Part shown: piece by piece, positions 44,769 through 55,639 of the stretch | How positions within the stretch are numbered: the first letter of the stretch is position 1 | Layout of the letters: each line of letters opens with the position of its first letter | Origin: Mucidula mucida | Lineage: Eukaryota; Basidiomycota; Agaricomycetes; Agaricales; Physalacriaceae | DNA: 64,000 bases | Assembly: GCA_015501055.1 (NCBI GenBank) | Contig: JADNYV010000190.1 | Location: 1-64,000 of the forward strand | Direction: 5' to 3' | Notes under the pieces: generated by a model | Databases searched by the model: none | Told to the model about the DNA's origin: nothing | Seen by the model: the letters and a program-made list of their open reading frames with translations, nothing else | Translations under genes and position numbers: made by a program

Positions 44769-45375
44769 CGAGGCGCGTACAGTCAGTGTGGAGGCCATGC
44801 AGTTGGTGGTTGTGGTGAAACTGGCGTCAGGTCCCGAGATGGAGCAATGGTCGAAAGGAAGCCATCGTGTCTTTAAATAGGCAAACCCGATCGCGTCCTC
44901 CCCAGACGAGACGAAAAGGGAAGTAATGCCCAAGGCGATCAAAACAAAATTTACCGAGAAATACTTGACCTGATTGTAAATGAATAGACCACAGACAACC
45001 ACGCAATTTGTCAGTCTCTCCGCTTGAAACTCCTGCGCTTCAAAACCGCAAAAGAAACCCGATTGGCAGGCTGCAGCTCACCTACAGCATTCCAACAGCA
45101 TGCCGTAAGCACTCCCCGCTCAATGTTCCTTTCACGACCAGTGCGATATATGCACCGTCATTGAACGATTCCTACCATTCCCAATCCACATCACATCAAC
45201 CTATTCCGAAGTCGCATAGTTCGTACTCGTTGAAGCTGTATATGAAGTTCGCATATATACGTCTGATACGTCCAACCGAGTAGCGCGCGCCAGCAAAAGC
45301 AAACAGTCTTCAACGTACGTCCCCGCAAGAACATCGTAGGATTGCGTGGTTAGTGATACAGTGTATTGTTGACCG
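44769..45375. other. 600 bp intergenic
   Basis: No supportable gene; promoter region of the F-box pseudogene and 3' flank of the EEP gene. Confidence 0.5.
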
Positions 45376-46662
45376 CTAAATCAAAATATCTGCGAACACT
45401 GGTCGATGATCACTCGCCAGCGTCCCATCGTCTGCCAGCGCAGAAACAACCTTATAACCTTCCGCCGACCTAACCCCGCCGTCAATCAACGCGTCGGACA
45501 AATCATAGAATGAACACGCACCATCCTCTCGTGTCGCCACCAAATATAAAGTCAATCCGCTTCCATTCTGCGGCATCACCAGGCTTGGTGAATCCAGTAA
45601 AGGTGGCAAAGTTACTTGACACCTTTTCCGGTGGTGTTTCTCCGCGAAGGTCTAGCATCTTGAAGCCCTTCATCTGGTCACTGGGGATACTGTATTCAGT
45701 CGTAAACGTCTCGTTAATCGGTAGGGGGTCCTCGGCACCAGTCACGATGCGGTACGCGCCAGTGTCTTCGCCTTCTGCAGGGCTACAAAGCGTATCAGGT
45801 GGGTTCATGATAAAGATTGATAGGACGTGAACGCGCCTGTTTAAGTCCCCGAGAAGGAATACAGGCCATCCTGTCTTGATAGCCTCGTATCGAGCTCTGT
45901 GCAGGATGAGCGATACACCAACTTGACGCTGTTCCTCAGATTGATCGTCGAGATGCGTGTTGAACACGGTGAACTCGCGCTTCCTGTCCGCCATCAGGAA
46001 TTGTGCGACAGTACAGAGGCGGTAAGAACCTGCCCCTGGATATCGTGAGGGTTCGAAGGGTGTTTTCCTACGAACAGATGAGATATGCGGGATATAACGC
46101 GTTGATTGCAACGTACGACAGCCAAAACGTGTCATAAGACATCAGAGAGAGTTCGGATCTACAAGCTGTTAACCCTCGAATGGAAAGTGACCGTCACCAC
46201 ATACTTTTTATAGAAGATTGGGCTGAATTCGCTGGCTTGCTTGCCATCATTGCGTCCGACACCAACCTTATATGCGTCAGACAGCGTTCAAGCAAAGAAG
46301 ACAATACGCACCCAAGCCCAGTCATCGCCGAAAAGCTCTGCTAAATCCTTGACCTGGCGAACTAGCGCCTCTTGGAATCCTGCGAGAACAATACCCTCAC
46401 TCAAAACCTGCTGCACGACCAGCAGCCTGCGTTTGCTCCACGGCTGCTCCCCCCGCAGTTCTAGATACGGCTGTTCCTGCAACTGATCCGGTATCTGGGC
46501 TATGGATTGTGCAACGGAGATACCGTCCGGCTGCGAGTCGTAGCGCAAGTTGTACGTGACGAAGCGCATGTGGGGGTCGACGTCGGATCGATGTACGCCT
46601 GGGAACAGTCCAAGTATGAAGGAGAAGATGATGAGGAAGGGTTGGCAACAAGTCGCCAACAT
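45376..46662 (-). CDS. endonuclease/exonuclease/phosphatase (EEP) family protein
   Basis: Predicted exons 46662-46312, 46266-46205, 46158-46117, 46067-45522 and 45469-45376; introns of 45-52 nt, all in phase; 364 residues. Motifs in family order: RFVTYNLRYD (metal-binding Asn), GFQEAL (Glu), SRYPGAGSYRLC, FNTHLDD (His/Asp), LLGDLN, FTGFTKPGDAAEWKRIDFIF and ASDHRPVFADI (catalytic Asp-His). These are Mg-dependent phosphodiesterases or phosphatases acting on DNA, RNA or phospholipid head groups; the substrate cannot be told from sequence. The first 22 residues are hydrophobic (FLIIFSFILGLFPG) and could be a signal peptide or anchor. About 12 extra residues follow GDLN, possibly an unrecognised intron there. 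Confidence 0.8.
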
Positions 46663-47217
46663 GGTTGTGGAGGAAAAGGAGCCACCGACCCTGATGTCAC
46701 TTTTCCCAAAATATCGTGGTCACGAGTTGAAGCGCCGACATGCGGCAGAAGTGGGCGCTTATAGACGACAGGCAGCGCTCATGACTGGGACAGCGTTGTT
46801 GCGCCTAGAATTTGAATACACTCGTTCTGTACGCTGTGTGCGGGGGCCGTTCGGCGAGTGAACACAATGCGATATTCGAAACATGCGTTACGGTAGAAAA
46901 ACGTGTTGAAGAAAAGTTGTTATGATTCTGTACAACGAGAACGAATGCCATAAGACACTGGTCACCATGAGAGTGATCAAGTACTTTATCTAACAAAGTC
47001 GTCAGCATTGAAACAATTACCTGGGCAGTGCGAACCTTTCGCTACTTGAACATGATCTTGCATTATCTAACCTACGTACAGTAGGTGCGCGCCAATCCGC
47101 AAGACGCTGCACAATATGGGAGGGGCATTAGGAATGGCGTCGCACAAGCCTTTCTGTGAAGATGTGATCATGAGAAAGAAGATTCCGCGAGAGAATAGAG
47201 ACAAGAATAATGGGTCA
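46663..47217. other. 555 bp intergenic up to the right duplication arm
   Basis: No supportable gene; promoter region of the EEP gene. Confidence 0.5.
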
Positions 47218-47830
47218 GAAAAGCGGGTCAAGCCCGAAGGTAGCTGAGATAGGTTTCTGCAGTGCGAAACGGTTACTAATACAGCAACTGCTCGCGTAAA
47301 GCCAAATGCCTCAAACATCATGTACAAAGGGAAAAGCAAGTACGCCGAAGGAGATTACTCACAGGAAAGATCTTGCGAGGCGAAGGACAGATCTCGGACA
47401 CATATTATCAGTATGCCACTAGACGGAGTCTGGTTAGCATACGAGTCTTGGACGATGCAGGAAAATAGAAGGAATCAGAAAAAGCGGGTCAAGCCCGAAG
47501 GTAGCTGAGATAGGTTTCTGCAGTGCAAGACGATTGCTAATACAGCAACTGCTCGCGTAAAGCCAAATGCCTCAAACATCAAATATGCGAAGGGAAGAGT
47601 AGGTACAACGAAAGGAAGTACTCACAAGAAAGTCATTGCGAGGCGAAGAACAGAGCTCGGACAAATATCATCGAGGATGCTGCTGGACGAAGTCTGGTCA
47701 GCCTACGAGTTCAGACGACGATAAAATAAGATAAAAGGAATCAGAAAAAGCGGGTCAAAGCCCGAAGGTAGCTGAGATAGGTTTCTGCAGTGCGAAGAGA
47801 ACGCGTAAAGCCAAATGCCTGAAACATTAT
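47218..47830. repeat. tandem ~255-bp units at the inner edge of the right arm
   Basis: Three units share the core aaagcgggtcaagcccgaag, then gtagctgagataggtttctgc and cgcgtaaagccaaatgcct, at about 47220-47320, 47478-47580 and 47743-47830. Read on the minus strand each unit has a splice-like donor (GTGAGT-type) and CTGCAG acceptor around a constant segment, but no long reading frame. The left arm has two units (20475-20575 and 20735-20840). Confidence 0.75.
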
Positions 47831-48854
47831 AGATGGATAATTGAGAACGAAGAGACGCTTACCTGGCTGGAGCGGCTTTGGCTTTAGTCCGACCGCTTGC
47901 CTATAGCAGGACAGTAACGGGTGGTTGGCAACTTGGCATGCTTGAGGACCAATAGCTGGGCATCATATATGAATGCAAGCTCCAAAACTAGGCTTCTATC
48001 TGGACAAAAATTTGTGTAAGCGCAGGTTCTCAAAAGACAGAGGACAAGAGCGAAAAAAGGTGCGCCTGCGAAAGGCTGGAAGGATGGAAAGGACTTACCT
48101 GCGCGTCTTTCCCACTGCCAATGCTGAGCGCGTAGAGGACGCGACATCGCCGCCATTTTGTTTGATCATGATGGTCAAGAAGGAGGAGGGTAACGGGAAA
48201 ATTGTCACGTAAATGTGACATCCTGGCCATTTCCGATCTCGACGAGCAGGACAGCGACGAAGACATGGATGCAAGGCCACAGGCCGCCTGGACAGAAAAA
48301 CGCCGTCGCATTGTCAATGTTGACGATATCGTGCGCAGCGATGATCTTGAGCGTGTCATGGCATAGAAATTAGTCCGGCTCCTTATATCTAGCGTGTTCT
48401 GGGCTTGACGCGAACGGATACTGGCGCCAACAAGTTCCTGCACGGGCGTCTCGATTCTTCTCTACCCTGTCAGTCCCAGTGTCCGATTCCTGATCATTGC
48501 TTACAAGGCTTTCCAGAGAAAAGGTCCAGAAAAGGTCTAATCGCGCGGTGATGATTAAGGCAAAAGAGCTACATAGCCACCAGCGTCATTTTTAAATCCT
48601 TACGTCTCCGACTAGCTCGCCAAGCCCAGAAGCTGGATTTCTAGCCGGAAGCCTGGACCTACATGCACCCATATCTCCCAAAATAGGCAGTTCCCCAATC
48701 TTCCGCGTCCCCGGGCCCCAAAGGGTCGATGGCCGCGGCTCTGGATGCTCCCGTCGGTCTAGCCGTGGGTCGAGTCCAACACACCACCGTCTGTGCTTAG
48801 CCGTCGCATATAAGCGCGAATAAATGCGTTAATGATTTGTCCATTCCCCCAACA
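47831..48854. other. desaturase upstream region (right arm)
   Basis: Promoter and 5' region of the right desaturase; matches 19449-20400 inverted. A short acidic plus frame (48213-48363, ending VNVDDIVRSDDLERVMA and TAG) is intact in both arms but has no clear start; it may be an exon of an unrecognised gene. Confidence 0.45.
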
Positions 48855-50486
48855 ATGTCCAAAATGGCGTCGAGCAAGAACAAGCTCACGCCCATTGACA
48901 TCGACGTGCCCGACAATTACATCGAGCAGACTCTCAAAAACGTCGAGCCACTCCCGCCCATCACGCTTAAAACACTGCGAGAGGAAATCAACTGGCTCTC
49001 GTTCACCATCCTCACCAGCTTGCCCATCATTGGCCTTGTTGGCGCGCTGACGACTTCTTTGCGCTGGCAGACTGCTGTCTGGAGTTTCATTTACTACCTC
49101 ATCACCGGTCTGGGCATAACTGCAGGGTATCACCGGCTCTGGGCGCATCGCTCGTACAACGCGCACTGGATATTGGAGTACGGGCTGGCGATGGCGGGGT
49201 CGGGCGCGGTGCAGGGCTCCATCAAGTGGTGGTCTCGCGGTCATCGTGCGCACCATCGCTACACGGACACGGACCTCGATCCGTATAATGCGCTGCGGGG
49301 TTTCTTTTATTCGCATATTGGGTGGATGCTTGTGCGGCCGAGGAGAAAGCCTGGTGTTGCCGACGTGAGCGATCTATCGAAAAGCGCTGTCGTCAAATGG
49401 CAGCATCGGCATTATCTGCCTTTGATCTTCTTCATGGGTGTTGGGTTCCCGACGCTTGTGGCGTGGTTAGGATGGGGAGACGCGCGCGGCGGATTTGTGT
49501 TCGCTGGTGTCTGTCGATTGGTGTTTGTCCATCATGTATGCGTTCCGTTCCTTGTCATCCTAGCTATCTGACTTATTTCTTACAGTCTACGTTCTGCGTC
49601 AACTCACTGGCGCACTGGCTTGGAGAAACTCCCTTCGACGACAAGCATACGCCCAAGAACCATATGATAACAGCGTTCGTGACTGTCGGAGAAGGATATC
49701 ACAACTTCCACCACCAGGTAGCTTTCTTCCCTTCCCCGTTCTACCTGCCTTAACGTTCTTCTATAGTTCCCCACTGACTACCGCAACGCCATCAAATGGT
49801 ACCAGTACGACCCCACCAAATGGTTCATCTGGTGCATGTACAAAATCGGCCTGGCATGGCAATTGAAGACCTTCCCTTCGAATGAGATCCAAAAGGGCGT
49901 CCTGACGATGGAGCTCAAGCGCCTGAAAAAGGTCCAGGACGCGATCAAATGGCCTGGCAATGCGAACGATTTACCGGTCATTAGTTTTGAGAGCTGTGAG
50001 TTTCTGTCTTTCGTATTTGCGACTGCGAGTTTTAAATTGGATGGTGTTAGTCCAAGCACAAGCGAAGAAGCGCCCACTTGTCCTCATCTCGGGCTTCATC
50101 CACGACGTGTCGACATTCGTCGAAGAACACCCGGGCGGTGCGCATCTCATCAACCGCTTCGTCGGTAAAGACGCGACGACAGCGTTCTTCGGTGGTGTTT
50201 ACGATCATTCCAACGCGGCTCACAACGTACGTATCCTTCTTCTCCCTTCCTCGCCCTTTCTTACCCTTTGTGTTTTCAGTTACTCGCAATGAAACGCGTC
50301 GGCATATTACACGGCGGATACCCACATATTTTGGATATCGCCAAGACGGTGCCGCCGAGCCAGCGCCTGTGGGTCGCGCAGCATACGGAGTTGAGCCATA
50401 TGTGGGAGGATGCGGGCTCGACGACGGCGTGGAGCGATGAGGAGGATGTCGGGTCCAGGAAGGCTGGGAAGGGGTTGGAGATATGA
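48855..50486 (+). CDS. OLE1: delta-9 fatty acid desaturase with cytochrome b5 domain (OLE1 type), right-arm copy
   Basis: Exons 48855-49535, 49586-49717, 49767-49995, 50051-50226 and 50280-50486 give 474 residues. Histidine boxes HRLWAH, HRAHH and HNFHH are all present, followed by the C-terminal cytochrome b5 domain with EEHPGG. It has the same exon lengths and phases as the left-arm copy. Protein differences are few and conservative (for example [12 protein letters not shown] here against [12 protein letters not shown]), while introns differ more, so selection keeps both. It should supply oleoyl- and palmitoleoyl-CoA at the ER with electrons from its own b5 domain. The promoter region is also duplicated, so both copies may be regulated alike. 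Confidence 0.93.
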
Positions 50487-51150
50487 TGATCTTTCATGAC
50501 TTTATAGAGAATGAACGATTTTGTTGGAATGAATGTACAATGTTTCCCACTCGCGTTGAATAGAAGACGCACGGTATTGATTTGACTTTTTATCTTATGT
50601 GGGCATCGACTACATTGTGGCGGACACACAGCCACTTTCCTTTTCTCTTTCTACGGCAATACCTGACTCTTCACAGCTGAGCTCATCAAATCAATCAGAC
50701 GATTTACAGTATGCATAAGCGTTTCAAAGAGTGTAAAGCCGCGCTCGACTATTAGCAAGGAAGGCATTCATCACGAACGCGTCAACGTGCTGCATAGCCG
50801 GGTGACATAGCCATGACAGTTCCACCTCACAGCATCCAGAGCTGGACCCCTCTGTGGCGGCTTGACGTAGAACGAAAGACGCAGTTGTCGAGGCACTATA
50901 TTTCATTGTCTGTCCTAAGTTACGCCACTTTGGCTGTGCACGTGGTTTGAACGATAAGATCACCTGACTGGATTCGCCTAATTGGATATCGCAACTTGCA
51001 AGGCACTGGTGGCTTGCTTCCGACCATCACCACACTTTTTTGTGGCTGAAATAGTAGTAGGCTCTCTTCTCTTTTCTAATACTCGAAGGCTCATTTCGTT
51101 TGCTCAGCTCTACCGCCACCAAATCTACATTAACAGAGCCTCAACGCATT
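50487..51150. other. spacer between desaturase and F-box gene (right arm)
   Basis: 664 bp, no gene; longer than the left-arm counterpart (487 bp). Confidence 0.55.
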
Positions 51151-53047
51151 ATGATGAAGTGAGTAAAAATCCACGTTCTCCCTATCATGAGCTCATAGTC
51201 GCGCCACATATAGCCCGAGTCTCATTCGCGATATATGTTCCCCGTACGACTGGATCGAGTCATTCTCAGTCCGCGATAGCGCTCTTACGGCTGTTCTATC
51301 CCATAACGACGAACCCACATCGCTTCAAGCTGCATCAATTGTGTCGTCTAAAGAACACATTGATCTTGCACTCTCGCACATCACACAGGACATTGACAAT
51401 CTGCAAAAGGCGTTGCGGTTGCTGCGCTTGCGCCAGTTAATTCTAGACGATCTCTCAACCGAGCACGGCGGAGCGCTTTCATCCTTCAGGCGGCTACCCA
51501 ACGAGATCCTGCTAGAGATATTCCTCCATGCCTACGCTCCGAGTTACAGAGTTGCGTGGGTAGAAGCGGGACCCTGGAAGCTTAGGGCTGTATGCAGAAA
51601 ATGGGCGAGCATCGTCGAGGGCTGTTCCCGACTATGGTGCAACATGGTCATTGATCTACACGATGATACGTTACAAACAAATGTCTTCATGGATGCGCTT
51701 CGCTTATGTGCCTCTCGTCATATCCACATGACATTGAAACTATCGTCCTATAGGAGCCGACAAAAGGCCTTCAGCCGGTTATTTGACATCTTCACCCCAT
51801 CCTCCTCTAGATGGGAGAGTCTTACCGTTGTCGACAATGGCGACGAGCTGAATGTGTTCCTGGAGTCACTACTGCCTCGTTTGGAAGGGAACTTGCCTGT
51901 TCTTCGGTCCCTCACGCTACGAGGATATTTATCGGGTCCGTTTGACGACCATTCAAAGGCCTATACGGCACTTCTCACCGCTCCTTTGCTGGAAACTGTG
52001 GACTTGCGAACCGTGTCAGAAGATTTCTCAACGTTTCTTGAGATTATCCCTCTTCCCTTTCGGCAAATCCGACAACTCGTGTGTCATTCCGACCATTGCT
52101 ACTCCCCGGACTTGTGGAAGCATCATCTCTTGTTATCGAAGGCGAAATTCCCACTTCTTGAACGCTGTGAACTCGTTAATAAGCTCCGATTCGATGTCGA
52201 ATTCTTAGCTTCAGACCGCGTCGAACACGACGGTGTAACACACCTCGTCGCATCACAGATAGAGCTGTTGAACGCATTCTCCTTCCCATCGTTGCGTGTC
52301 CTTGCTATAGGAGACCCTGTCGAGGAATTTGTTGGGGCGACGAACGAATATGTCGAATTAACCTTTGACGTCAAAATGAGTGGACTGATCCTCGAAAATG
52401 TGTCAAAAATGTTGTCGGCTTCACGATGTCCGCTTGTGTCTCTGGTGTTCTCGTACGACTTGATCTTGGTCGACGAGTTCATGCACGTTTTGCACAACGT
52501 TCCGACGCTGGAGGTCCTCGATATGCGTGTCATATGGGACGAAGGGGTGGAGCGGGACGGTGTCCTCTGCCAGCTCTTCACAGCCCTAGGCAGTCCGCCA
52601 GAGGCCTCGGCGACGTTTTCCTTTCTCCCTGTTTTGCGGGATCTGCGAATCACGACTGTGGCGTCTTACTGGCTATCTGATACCGACCCGGCGTACGAGG
52701 CCTACACTGCTAGCTTCGAATTTGATGAGCCCATCCAGCCCCGCAGGTTTAGCTTCATTCCTCTTGCTATTGAAGCAGTGACGGTGCGGGCCAAATACGT
52801 CTCCGACTTGCGTGTTCTTTCTTTGAAGATGTTGATGTACAATTCGGAGACGTGGGCTTTGTCTATTCAGGAGCAAAGTCAGCTGCAGGACCTTGAATCG
52901 ATCAAGTTCTACTACGATGGCGTCGTAATGAGATTTAGGGTGCCTGAGGAGAGGCAGGAGGAGCGTGAGGACCGGCAGGACCGGCAGGACCGGCAGGACC
53001 GGCAGGAGGGCTTGGAAGGTCCAGACAATATTTGCGATTGTATCTAA
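51151..53047 (+). CDS. F-box protein, right-arm copy, with DRQ repeat tail
   Basis: Predicted exons are 51151-51158 and 51199-53047 with a 40-nt intron (GTGAGT...CTCATAG); 618 residues. An N-terminal DICSPYDWIESF region and the helix SHITQDIDNLQKAL precede the F-box at about 100-145 (RRLPNEILLEIF; CRKWASIVEGCSRLW), then LRR-like repeats to about 560. Near the C-terminus a 9-bp unit (gaccggcag) repeats four times, encoding tandem Asp-Arg-Gln, absent from the left-arm copy; this accounts for most of the 11-residue length difference. It would recruit an unknown target to an SCF ligase. It lies downstream of the desaturase on the same strand. Confidence 0.82.
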
Positions 53048-53949
53048 TCTTCTCTATTGTACATACTGCGTCCGTCAGTAGCATAGATTCCAAAACGAAT
53101 CAAGTGTGGGATGTTTCTGGCGGCAAAGGCTTCTGCTAGTAACGTTCGATGCGATCTCTGTCTGTTGATAGTTAGTCCTGCAACCGGTGAGATGTTACGC
53201 CCATTCAGGTGTGCGAACAAGGAAATAGTTGAAGGCGTACTGCGCATACGCATGCACAGAGAAAGTGGGTAGCCGAAGCCTTTTGACGCGGTAATACGCG
53301 TTGAAACGCGTCAAGGACATCACCATGCAAGTCAAGAGTAAGGCCTACAAACCCTGCGCAATTATAGTTCCCACGCTGCACAGGTCTGTCACCCTCCTCC
53401 ATCTTCGCAAATCATAGGCATTCCTAGTCTTCAACTCAGCTTGAACTCCTCTGCGTATGTGTCTCTTGGAACTTTGAAAGAATGTTACAGCGAGTTTGTT
53501 CTACTATTCAGGTCAACGCTAGGCTCGGTACAAACTTCTGTCCCGTGCAAACAAGGACTTAGCCAGGTCTTGACTTGGTCGTTTAACGGATTATTTCTAC
53601 CACCCCAAAAATGATTACCTTTACCGCCGCCGAATGCTTCTCTCTCCTTCTATCAACAGAAGCATCTACACTCTTGAAATACACCAAAACACATTCGCTC
53701 TTCAGTACAGTCGAATTGCACACTACGTATTACAGAGAAACCTCAAATGTGTGTCTCCGTAACTGTGCTATCAATGCCCCTATAGCCGCTTAGCGTTGTG
53801 TGCAATACACTCTCAAGTGCGGTGGAGATGGACACTATCTGGGTACTCGGACAAACTAGGCTCGCACCAACTGCTGACTTTGAACGAACTATCGACAGAC
53901 TACGCAAGCACCCAGAACATATTTTTGATCTCACCGCGCAAGTGCTATC
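53048..53949. other. 900 bp intergenic part of the right arm
   Basis: No supportable gene; matches 14035-15461 inverted with several deletions relative to it. Confidence 0.55.
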
Positions 53950-54126
53950 ATGGGGAAGCGCAAGCGCAACCCAGATACTCCCATCCCTTTACGTTCACGT
54001 CTCAAGAATCTGCCGGAAACCTGTCAGCTTTCACAAACGATGGCCAACGATTATATCGGTCAGAGCGACTTCACGTTCAATCCGTGCATGATATTCTGTA
54101 GGAACCTTGTCATTCTTCGTATGTGA
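53950..54126 (+). pseudogene. truncated copy of the hypothetical gene at 13069-14034
   Basis: Starts MGKRKRNPDTPIPLRSRL and stays similar to the left-arm protein for about 45 codons, then diverges and stops after 58 codons. The loss coincides with the outer border of the inverted duplication, so only the gene's beginning was included or kept. Confidence 0.65.
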
Positions 54127-54234
54127 TCGCCATGGCTTGAGGCAGCGGTATTCCACGATCTCCGATCAATAGCGGTTTACTTTCTTCCAAAACATCATCG
54201 AACGAGATTTTCAGCATACTCGTTTGTTTCTGAA

Positions 54235-54762
54235 ATGGACAACCAGCCGCCTGTCGACAGCCATCCTATTTCCCGGGCATCTCCTTCACGCCCTACGACA
54301 CCTCAGAGCGGCATGCCACCTTCCTTGCCCCCATCAGCTCCTTCTTCCAACGAGCCGCAGCGCATATCGCCTAACACAGAACGTCACGACACTGACATTC
54401 TGACACGTCAGCGCCCCATTGATCACGAAACGGATCCGGTAGCGCATCCAAGCCATCAAGCATCTCAAACCTTCGCGCGTCCCGATATGCTTGAAGACAA
54501 TGGTACATCGGAAAATGCACACGTCAGGCTCAGTGTTGTCGATGACGATACGGGGGTAGAGCATGTCCTCAGGCTTTTTGTAGAATCAGATGATGAAGAT
54601 GTCGGCGAGATGAGCGACGAGGATGAGCGGGAATCGGAGATGGAGGAGGAGATACATGTCTATGGTGCTTGTCGGTATGCGGTGGCTGACGAAGACGACG
54701 ATGGGACAGACGAAGAAGATGCGAACCCCGTTTGCAAGGATAGCAACGACGAACGGTTTTGA
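54235..54762 (+). CDS. small acidic hypothetical protein
   Basis: 175 residues, no intron. The N-terminal half is Pro/Ser-rich (PSLPPSAPSSNEP); the C-terminal half is strongly acidic (ESDDEDVGEMSDEDERE; DEDDDGTDEEDANP). No signal peptide, no known domain. The composition suggests a disordered protein, perhaps nuclear. The start at 54235 is the first ATG in frame. It lies 110 bp after the truncated copy at the edge of the duplication. Some chance it is not a gene. Confidence 0.35.
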   Translation: MDNQPPVDSHPISRASPSRPTTPQSGMPPSLPPSAPSSNEPQRISPNTERHDTDILTRQRPIDHETDPVAHPSHQASQTFARPDMLEDNGTSENAHVRLSVVDDDTGVEHVLRLFVESDDEDVGEMSDEDERESEMEEEIHVYGACRYAVADEDDDGTDEEDANPVCKDSNDERF

Positions 54763-54889
54763 CTCGACTTTCGCGTTAGAGTTGTGTGTGCAGTTGGGGG
54801 CCTTATTTTCATTCCTAGTCATAGCGCTATTCGTACTTTTTGTTTCCTGGTGTTGGTTCTTCTTTGATTTGTCACCAGTTGGTCAGTTC

Positions 54890-54908
54890 AAAAAAAAAAA
54901 AAAAAAAA
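54890..54908 (+). repeat. 19-nt A homopolymer
   Basis: An uninterrupted run of 19 A on the plus strand, 128 bp after the small acidic ORF. The longest homopolymer I noticed; it could be a retroposed poly(A) tail or a slippage tract. Confidence 0.8.
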
Positions 54909-55630
54909 CACCCGAGCCAACAGGAGCTTCAATAAATCGCTTTTTTGTACAACCCAGGAGCAGGCTCTTTGCCATACTAGGGTATGTTGATTATCGTATA
55001 GTTTGTATCACGCGTCTCGACGCTGGCACGCTCGTAGTCTCTCAATTTTTGCTGCCTCAAGAACGTCATCATGCGGCATTCTTCCCGCCACCGATGCTGA
55101 AGAACTCATACCGAAACATCTACTCACCGGTTGTTAACATTATGGAGTCAAGAACCGGCGCCACGATTTGGATAACAGAACACTTATCTAGAACTCGGTT
55201 AGCCCTTTGGCCTCTAGAAGCAGCATTGATGTTAATGGTACTACCGGCAAGTAGATCCCATATGCGTTCCTGTCGACTCGTGCAGCTAAGCTCTTTGGAG
55301 TGAAGATCCTCGTCATACTTCTAGTGTCCTCCGGGCGTTCTTTTCGGACTTCGTTCATGTAGTGAGGATGGAAATTGTTGTGCACCTCGGCTGTTTGTGC
55401 AAAAAGGCGATGTTTGACGGAGAGAAATTACAAGACGAGGACTATCCACTACCATCTACCATTCCGTGGAAAGCTGAGACTAGCCGGGGTTCAGTTTCTA
55501 CACGAAGCGGCAATCCCTCCTCACAGAACCGTCCACTCTACAAACCTCTCGCAATGATTGAGCCCACTGAGACACACCTATTTGTAAATGAGCATCAAGA
55601 CCCACAGACAATGCGACGAACTCATACCAA
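54909..55630. other. 720 bp without a clear gene
   Basis: Plus-strand frames here (55362-55706 and others) overlap the minus-strand DUF4470-like exons and look like antisense shadows. Confidence 0.45.
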
Positions 55631-55639
55631 GTTGTACCA

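Larger units (their letters stand above)
47218..54090 (-). repeat. right arm of the ~6.9-kb inverted duplication
   Basis: Inverted partner of 13900-20840. Gene order and exon lengths match; exons are nearly identical and non-coding parts have diverged more. It has three tandem repeat units at its inner end, against two in the left arm. At its outer end the hypothetical gene is cut after about 45 codons of similarity. Confidence 0.88.

Noticed and set aside
47218..47830. CRISPR-like appearance of spaced repeats
   Set aside because: Units are about 255 bp, with no uniform short repeats or spacers, and the genome is clearly eukaryotic.
54623..55303. 226-codon plus frame with a hydrophobic stretch followed by poly-Lys
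   Set aside because: The Lys run is the translation of the A19 tract; the frame overlaps the acidic hypothetical frame and the rest lacks protein-like features.
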